From: Pleurodeles waltl
Taxonomy: Eukaryota > Chordata > Amphibia > Caudata > Salamandridae
Length of the DNA: 64,000 nt
Reading direction: 5' to 3'
Assembly (NCBI RefSeq): GCF_031143425.1
Contig: NC_090446.1
Location: 1,023,639,066 to 1,023,703,065 of the forward strand
The position numbers and the translations under genes are program-made. The first letter of the stretch is position 1. Each line of letters starts with the position of its first letter. Positions 57,837-64,000 of the stretch are shown in pieces. The notes beneath the pieces are model-generated. The model ran no database searches, had not been told where the DNA came from, and saw only the letters and a program-made list of their open reading frames with translations.

Positions 57837-58574
57837 TCAGGACTCAGAGAAATACCACATACTTTAGCGTATCGTTAAAAAAACCTTTTTCCATTTGGCC
57901 CAGTTGATGGGAGGCTCACCCGGAGAAGAAAGGAAAAACGGGGGTGCCGTGACATTTTGCATTTTGTTACTTGCCCACTACCATAAAACATTATAATGTT
58001 CAATTGTGTATCTGCATCACTATTGCAAGTAGATCCAATTACCACATTAAGAATCCCTGGTGACCATACACATAAAATTTGCTGAAATAATTTTTTTTTT
58101 ATACCATGCACATCAGTGACATGCTAAATTTGCAACAAACCAGCAGAAATTACTTTGACCGTAATAAAGTCTATATTTGAAAAGAGACGTCTTTATGCTG
58201 TGCCCATCAGCGATGTGCCCACATTCAAAATATGCATTACGATCTCTTGAAGAATAATTGTTAACTTGAAAAGAAAACAACATCCGCACACTATCAGCAC
58301 ACAGTGGTTTCCACAGCAACGTATGTATGCTGGCTCGGCAAATGACTGGTTGCGGGTATCCTGACTAATCATGACGAATAAACAATGTACGCGCACTGTC
58401 AGTGCACAGTGGTTTCCACTGCAACGTTTGTATGCTGGCTCAGCAAATGATTGGTTGCGTGTTTCCTGATTACGTCAATCAGGCGATTGTAAGTTACTTA
58501 AGTACTGTAAGTAATGTCTGAAGAATTTCCGTCTAGGGATGTTGCGCTGTAGAGGTCCGCCCAGTCGTCGCCAG

Positions 58575-58789
58575 TAAAATGAAGGTACCTTTGATTTGGT
58601 GATTTGAGAAATTCCTTTTATTTAGTACCGCGTAACCAAAGCTCAGCCATCCACAATGGAACTGCTCTCCAACCTCCGCTCCCAACAGTTGTTAGCTCCA
58701 CATTCTATACTGACGTCCTAGGTGACATCAGTCAGAACAGAATGCAAATACTCCAACAAGCTAGAATACTACATTGTTAGAATACTACA
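58575..58789 (-). repeat. 5' LTR of Gypsy G2
   Basis: On - it runs TGTAGTATTC to CCTTCATTTTA; the last CA is changed to TA. Followed by the primer-binding-site candidate at 58573-58559. Confidence 0.95.
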
Positions 58790-58794
58790 GCGCA

Positions 58795-59765
58795 CCCAAC
58801 CTTTTTCATCACATGATATAAGCAGTGTATATTTAGAGAAGTATCGCCTCTTTGAGATAACCCGTTCTGATTTGGATGAATATAGGAAGAGTGAAGGAAG
58901 AGGAGTCAGTCTGCCAAAATCTTTCTTAGAATATTGTAGTTTGTCTTTAGGGTGGACTGTAGAAAGTAATATTTGTGGGGTCACGATTGGGCTTTGGTAC
59001 TGATGTAGTTATCACCTTGCAGATAGATGGTGGTAGAATGCAATTCTGAAGAGATTAAGCAAATATGGTTATCCGCCAAGGTGCAACCAGGGATTCATAT
59101 GTTGCAAAGTATTCTGCAGGGGGGGGCATCAAAGTCTGGCCTTTTACCGAGCGCTAGGGTCCAAATCTTCTGTTTTGTTTGCTTTACTGTAATGGGAGCC
59201 ACAAGCATCTCTAGGTCCATGGGGGGACACTGGAAATGGTCAGCACCTCGAGAAATTGCTGTAGGGCTGTCGGTCCTAAGGGGGGACCCAGCTCATATCA
59301 CACTTCATAGTATTGTGTAAATGTGGTATTGATGGCCTTATACTAAAACAGTATAGTCCAAAAAGTGTCCATAATCAAATGTATGGAAGTGTGAGGTTTG
59401 TGGTGTAGAATCAGATCTGTCATCAAACTTTACCACTATAGCACCCAATTATCCCTTAATCAGCACGAATCTGCTTTCAGAGTCCATCTCTGTGACCTTG
59501 GCCTGGAATGGCATCCTGCACATATCCATATGGCAGCATCCCTTGTGAAGGAGGAATGCTGTTTATTTGCCCTCACCATCTATGTTGTAGCGCTTGTGCA
59601 TCTTTCTTCAAGTGTGTTTGCTGAAGATAGGCTATATTAACTACACTGTGAACTAGTTGTACCCAGATTTTTGTAATGTTTGATAGAACTCCTCATTCCT
59701 CTTACATTCCATGGAATGAACTTATATTCATCCTGTGCCTCTGTGGTAAACACAATGCACAGTAT
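58795..59765 (-). pseudogene. L1 ORF2 piece 1: endonuclease start and beginning of RT
   Basis: Near 59725 the - strand reads FIPWNVRGMRSSIKHYK, the start of an APE-type endonuclease, then LQQTHLKKDAQAL (about 59625-59587). RT-leading motifs follow: the GKRPDFDAPPCRILCNI region (about 59146-59096, cf. GKAPGPDGFP) and LKTNYNILRKILAD (about 58951-58910). The spacing is too short for a full endonuclease, so a deletion is present. It ends at the Gypsy target duplication GCGCA. Confidence 0.65.
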
Positions 59766-60084
59766 TGTGAAGGGCTTGTATAAAAAGACAGGACAACCCC
59801 TCTGAAAGGAAAAAAAAATGCAACCCGTCATGGGACTGTATCAGGAATAAGAAAGACCCCTTTCCTGAGAACTCCCACCCCGCTGAAGAAAAAAAAAATT
59901 GACCAGTAAAACAACGGTCATCTGGCAAATGAACAAACATTTTCCAACAGGGTAAATCAGTTAGAACCTCTCTGGACCTGATTCACAAAGGTGAATTTAG
60001 ACTTTTGGTATAAGTTTAGACCAAAAGTCTAAGTTTACAACTTTTTGGTATTTACAAAGGTAAGTTACGAGTAGTATCTTTACA

Positions 60085-60226
60085 TCCACACTCAGGCGGA
60101 TAATCCACACTCAGGGTGGATCATCCACACTCGTGCCGGATCATCCCCATTGGGGCAGATCATCTGTACCCGGGGCAGATCATCCGCACTCCAGCCGGAT
60201 CATCTGCACTCAGAGTGGAATCATTG
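60085..60226. repeat. About 20-bp degenerate tandem repeat, seven copies
   Basis: Variants of CGGATCATCCACACTCAGGG in a row, between the element end and the Myb-like gene. Confidence 0.75.
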
Positions 60227-60360
60227 TAATTACATGCACCTACACATTATTAATGCCACCTGCAAGGCTGCACCAAAAAACAGATAAAAGCAGCCCACAA
60301 GCCAGGTTCTGGGTTCTCCACAACAACACTGCACCTGCCTGCTCTGCATCTAGCGAAGCC

Positions 60361-60634
60361 ATGCTGCCTACTAGGAGGAAAAATACCTACACGGAGGAGG
60401 AGTCCACCATGACCCTCTGATACATCATCAGGAACTACAAGAGGCTGCATGGACTCCCACCCTACAGCAGCAGCTCCGCACAGAAGGCAGCCCTATGGCA
60501 GTAGTTGGTCACGGCGATCACTGCATTAGGGGAGGACTTACGGACAATGACTGACATCAAAAAGAAGTGGCAGGATGAGAAGAAGAGGGTGAAGAAGAAG
60601 TACACCAGGATGGAGGTGGCCAGAGCTCTTCTAG
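60361..60634 (+). pseudogene. Myb/SANT-like gene of element D, first exon with two stops
   Basis: The ATG at 60361 opens MLPTRRKNTYTEEESTMTL, then TGA at 60418; the frame goes on as YIIRNYKRLHGLPPYSSSSA, meets TAG at 60502, and ends MTDIKKKWQDEKKRVKKKY before a GT donor at 60635. The spacing of aromatic and basic residues is that of Myb/SANT-like Harbinger proteins. It differs from genes 1 and 2. Confidence 0.6.
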
Positions 60635-61133
60635 GTGTATTAGCTGGAGCACACCAACCAACTCACCCCACTTGAGAGGGACGTCATCTCCCACCATAGA
60701 CGCTCACTTGCTCCATGGGCTGCCTGTGAGTGGTGACCGCAATGTGGTGCCAGATAATATGTGATGATACTAACAATGACATCAAATGAGCAATGTCAGT
60801 AATACTTCACAAATGTGACCATGAATGTTGTCCCAAGTATGTGTAATGTGTGTGATGAGTTAGACCCCCATGTCTCTCAGCTAGTCCATTGCACTACAAG
60901 TCCCAGAATCTTTTGTGATGGCAATTGCAACTTCCAATTCCCCAGTCCCAAACAGTGGCTCATCACTGCTGCCTCACCCTGGTAACACTGGTAAATGGCA
61001 ATAGATAATCTCACTCATTCACTTACAACTCCTGTTGGCATGTAGATGCAATTGTTTACAAATGTGACAGGTTGTACATATTCCAATATCTTGGTTGTGA
61101 CTGATGACCTCTCTCTTTTGTTGCTACTTACAG

Positions 61134-63991
61134 CCAGAATACAGTCACACACTGGAACAGAGGTCTCTGCACCATCAAAGATGGCACTGTCACGGAGCAC
61201 AACAACCCATACCATCAGCACAAACTGGAATGGTAATATGGCCAGGAGAGGGGAATACCTCCTACTTTATGATCAGTCAACTCATAGATACATTACATGG
61301 AATCTATAAACTGTGTCAAACCTGAGAAATGAAATAGGTATGTTGTGTATCACATGTGTCAACTAGAATGTAAACTGAAAATACACAAATCATTGTAGGA
61401 CCTGTTACGTTGTCCAGAAACACACAGCCTGCAGTGACCTCTGCAACATGTATGGGTGTAATATCTGGTCAGGCACCACACACTGGGCGGATGTCAGACA
61501 CTGGTAAGTATGCCTAAAAATGACTTTACCAAATGCTCATGCTCCTAAACTGTAGTTTAAATGTCAGCAGCATGTGTTGTGTGTCTAATATCAGTGGTGC
61601 CACTCATCTCCATATGCTCAGATATGGCTCATAACAGTATACCACATACTAACATGTTGGCCAATGAAAGCTTGACTCAAAACGTATGTGTACAGTACCT
61701 TCCTAAGGGTTCTTATAGACCTTTGTATAGGTGGATTTTGCATAGGTCAGTGCAGCAAGTCTATATGTTACAAGTCATTATGACTCACCTCAGGAGGTGT
61801 AGGGTGTTAGTGCTTCTCCAGGAGTACATGGTTCTGTCACTCTGGGGAAGTGTCACAATCCATAGGTGATGTGCGGGAACACTCCTCCCTCATTCATAGA
61901 ATGCCACTAGTGCAGAGTAAGGCAACACAGTGATCAGTCCAGCCTTGACACAGTCCATAGCTAGCAGGCCATTACAAACCAGGCAAAGTGGCTTGCCATA
62001 GCCTCATACACATGACATACTAGTGTGTTCAGCTGGAGTTGTGCAAAGAGTGATGCTCCAGTGCCTTGAGGGGCTCATCAATATGCCCCCAAGTCTTTCT
62101 TAGAGAGGAGTAGTCACAACTTGTTTGTAAGTCCAGGACATGGATACATGCTGACAAAATCCCAGGAACCGCCAACTAAAGTAATGATGTGGATGAGGGG
62201 TGTGCTGATGCCAGCAGTCTTGCGTTTGGAGACTGGGGTTGTGGCTGGTAAGGTGGGTGTAGAGGCCCATATATCTAGTGGGTGAACTGCATAACATGAG
62301 ACTAGTATGGGGATCAACCCAGCTTCTCCACGACCAAATTGTGTGATCCTAGACCAATGTGTATTTCAATTTGCCTCCCCTTCCCCCATAATCACAAATG
62401 AGTTAACCTTGGCATACAGGACTTCAGTACTGTACATACCATTATCCAGTGTCAGGTAAAATAGACAATGATGCTGTTCACGTACATTGGGAACACAGGT
62501 CAGAAGACGAATGCTCAGCAGAATTGGCTGACCTCACAGTCCACAGTGGGCAATGTAGTCTTCTCAGGGGGAGAGCAGAATGAATGTTACCTATACCTTG
62601 GTTGATAATTGTGTACATCAAACATGTACTCTGCACTGCACTGACATAATCTGATGTGCAAAGATGAACCAGCCCTACATTTTGTGGAAGACTCCTTTAT
62701 ACATTAGCAGATACACATCATACGTAGGATGCATTATGCCCCTAAAAATGAAGGTGTGTCCAAAGGTAGGCAGTGCAGGACACCCTAGTCATTTCCGTCC
62801 TATAGCTCTCAATAACCTCCAAATACATGTTTGCCTTTAAATGTGATACCTGGTTGATATGAGGGTGGCCTGTAACTTGAATATGACTGGTCCATACCTC
62901 TTACATGTACATGTAGAATCACCACCATCATCCTTTGCACTTAGTTATGGTTATGTACGTTACATTACAGCTGCTGCCAGGACTTTTTCAGTGATACGGA
63001 TGACACCATCCAGGGGCTTAGGAGACATCCTGGCTGGAGCAGTCAAACCCACTGCCACCAGTCTGTCTGGTAAGTGTGCCATATAGTGTTGTGGACTATT
63101 GATACCCTACCAATGTACAATAACCGAAACCTTGTGGAAGGGGATGAGTAGATACTGCCACTTCAGCATTACATCTGAAGTTGTTGGTAAAATGTACCCA
63201 ACAAAATCAGTGATGTGTGTGTCAAGTGTGCATTTCACGTATAAATCATGCAAGGCATTAAATACGGTGTCACTTCTTTTACAAGCTGCTGGATCAAGGA
63301 CCATATCTTCTACAACACACTCAAGAAGCCCGGTCCAGCAGCTGACATCAAGGGTGATCTCAATACCACCCAGAGCTGTGGTTGGAACTGATGAGTTTGC
63401 TTTTGCATTTCACATCTACACTGAACACCTCAATGCCACAGTGTGAGCTATCACGTGTAGGTATACACAAACCAGGTCACATGTGTAATATCAGTTGATG
63501 TGAAGATAATTTGACTTAATCCTTGTGTTGTACCGCATGATGTTGTAAGGCAAATACTTAGCGTGTTACAACTTCTGTCTTACAGGTAGTCAGAACGAAG
63601 AGTTGAGTCTGGAGAAGGACCATCTACCACCAGGCATTCTGAGGGGAGTACCCACTCCTCTTCCAAGCGGCCTTGCCAGCTGCCAGGACTGCACAGGAGG
63701 ACAAGGAAGTAGAGGAGGAGGAAGATCAGAGCCTGATTCCAACAAATGCCGATCCCCTGACGACTATTGTTAGCCCATGCAGTATACCATCAAAGCCTAC
63801 ATTTGCTCTGGTCAGCATGATGCCTCCTCCTACATCCCCAGGGATTCCCCATTCCTCACACAACACAAAGCAACCATCACCTACTCACAGCCCCCACATC
63901 CAGGCCAGACGTATTGGTTCTCCTGCACACTCCTACTCTGACAGTGTCTCCCAGGCCTTCTCTCAAACATCTGAGGAACATACCAGCACTG
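61134..63991 (+). other. Possible downstream exons of the element D gene
   Basis: Segments bounded by AG acceptors and GT donors: 61134-61232, 61399-61503, 62971-63069 and 63586-63991 (last donor GTAAGG at 63992). Three of the four end in CTG before the donor. The last segment is open and rich in Glu, Pro, Ser and Thr. Reading frames were not joined end to end, so the exon chain is a hypothesis. Confidence 0.35.
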
Positions 63992-64000
63992 GTAAGGAAC

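Larger units (their letters stand above)
44579..58789 (-). mobile_element. Ty3/Gypsy LTR retrotransposon G2, TSD GCGCA, split by Harbinger C and a MITE
   Basis: Identical-length 215-bp LTRs lie at 58575-58789 (5') and 44579-44793 (3'). They are flanked by exact GCGCA at 58790-58794 and 44574-44578. On - the order is LTR, a primer-binding-site candidate TGGCGACGACTGGGC one base after the LTR, leader, gag, protease, RT, RNase H, integrase, then the insertion (44837-54023), then a polypurine tract and LTR. Without the inserts it is about 5 kb. About 14 differences between LTRs by eye indicate an old insertion. Confidence 0.95.
39610..59765 (-). mobile_element. Older L1, in three pieces separated by later insertions
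   Basis: On the - strand ORF2 begins near 59740 and its pieces are 59765-58795, 44573-42705 and 40046 to about 39610. The first piece has the endonuclease start and early RT, the second the RT core, the third the C-terminal domain. The gaps are Gypsy G2 (with Harbinger C and a MITE) and a solo LTR. A hAT MITE lies inside the middle piece. Reading continues across each insertion. Confidence 0.7.
59974..64000 (+). mobile_element. Fourth Harbinger-like element (family D), left part
   Basis: It starts about GGACCTGATTCACAAAGGTG next to L1 sequence, with an inverted repeat GACTTTTGGT/ACCAAAAGTC inside the end. It holds 20-bp degenerate repeats, a Myb/SANT-like gene and a chain of possible exons. 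The right end and any transposase are outside the window, so class and limits are provisional. Confidence 0.5.

Overview
This window looks like a repeat-dominated stretch of a large vertebrate genome. A salamander, most plausibly a newt such as Pleurodeles, is the best fit. The reasons are GT-AG introns, LINE-1 and L2/CR1-type LINEs, vertebrate-type Gypsy elements, hAT MITEs and an unusually heavy load of PIF/Harbinger DNA transposons, which are reported as massively expanded in Pleurodeles. The species is an inference. Nearly all recognisable coding sequence belongs to transposable elements. The only candidate host coding sequence is one 109-nt exon at 14911-15019.

The central object is a Harbinger element present in three copies: A (1-6127, cut by the window edge), B (32281-34966, truncated) and C (44837-53388, complete with inverted ends and an ATA target duplication). 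Copy C carries three genes. The transposase on + starts with a short exon at 45046-45125 and resumes about 4.6 kb later at 49683. A Myb/SANT-like gene with a long Pro/Ser/Thr-rich tail (gene 1, - strand) lies inside that transposase intron. A second Myb/SANT-like gene (gene 2, - strand) lies beyond the transposase. Between gene 1 and the first transposase exon each copy holds minisatellites, and each copy has amplified a different unit: about 29/30 bp in A, 74 bp and a coding 33 bp in B, and 64 bp in C.

Region by region: 1-6127 is Harbinger A, which interrupts a Gypsy gag (G1, 6131 to about 8260, - strand). 8560-14900 holds unclassified interspersed repeats and a GC-rich hairpin MITE. 14911-15019 is the candidate host exon. 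16880-19190 is a decayed L2/CR1-like LINE. 21858-28647 is one L1 insertion with 16-bp target duplications, an internal 1047-bp tandem duplication, and hAT and Harbinger MITEs inside it. 29874-30439 is another MITE. 30443-36120 holds Harbinger B within LTR-like repeats. 39610-59765 is an older L1 on the - strand, broken by a 2.66-kb solo LTR (40047-42704), a hAT MITE (42917-43409) and a Gypsy element (G2, 44579-58789). G2 is itself broken by Harbinger C plus a MITE inserted at the same ATA. 59974-64000 is the start of a fourth, different Harbinger-like element with its own decayed Myb-like gene.

Most transposon genes here are dead. Transposase C has a stop and a frameshift, gene 1 of C has a frameshift and a stop, and the Gypsy RT has lost its YxDD box. 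The visible part of gene 1 in copy A is open in all three exons.
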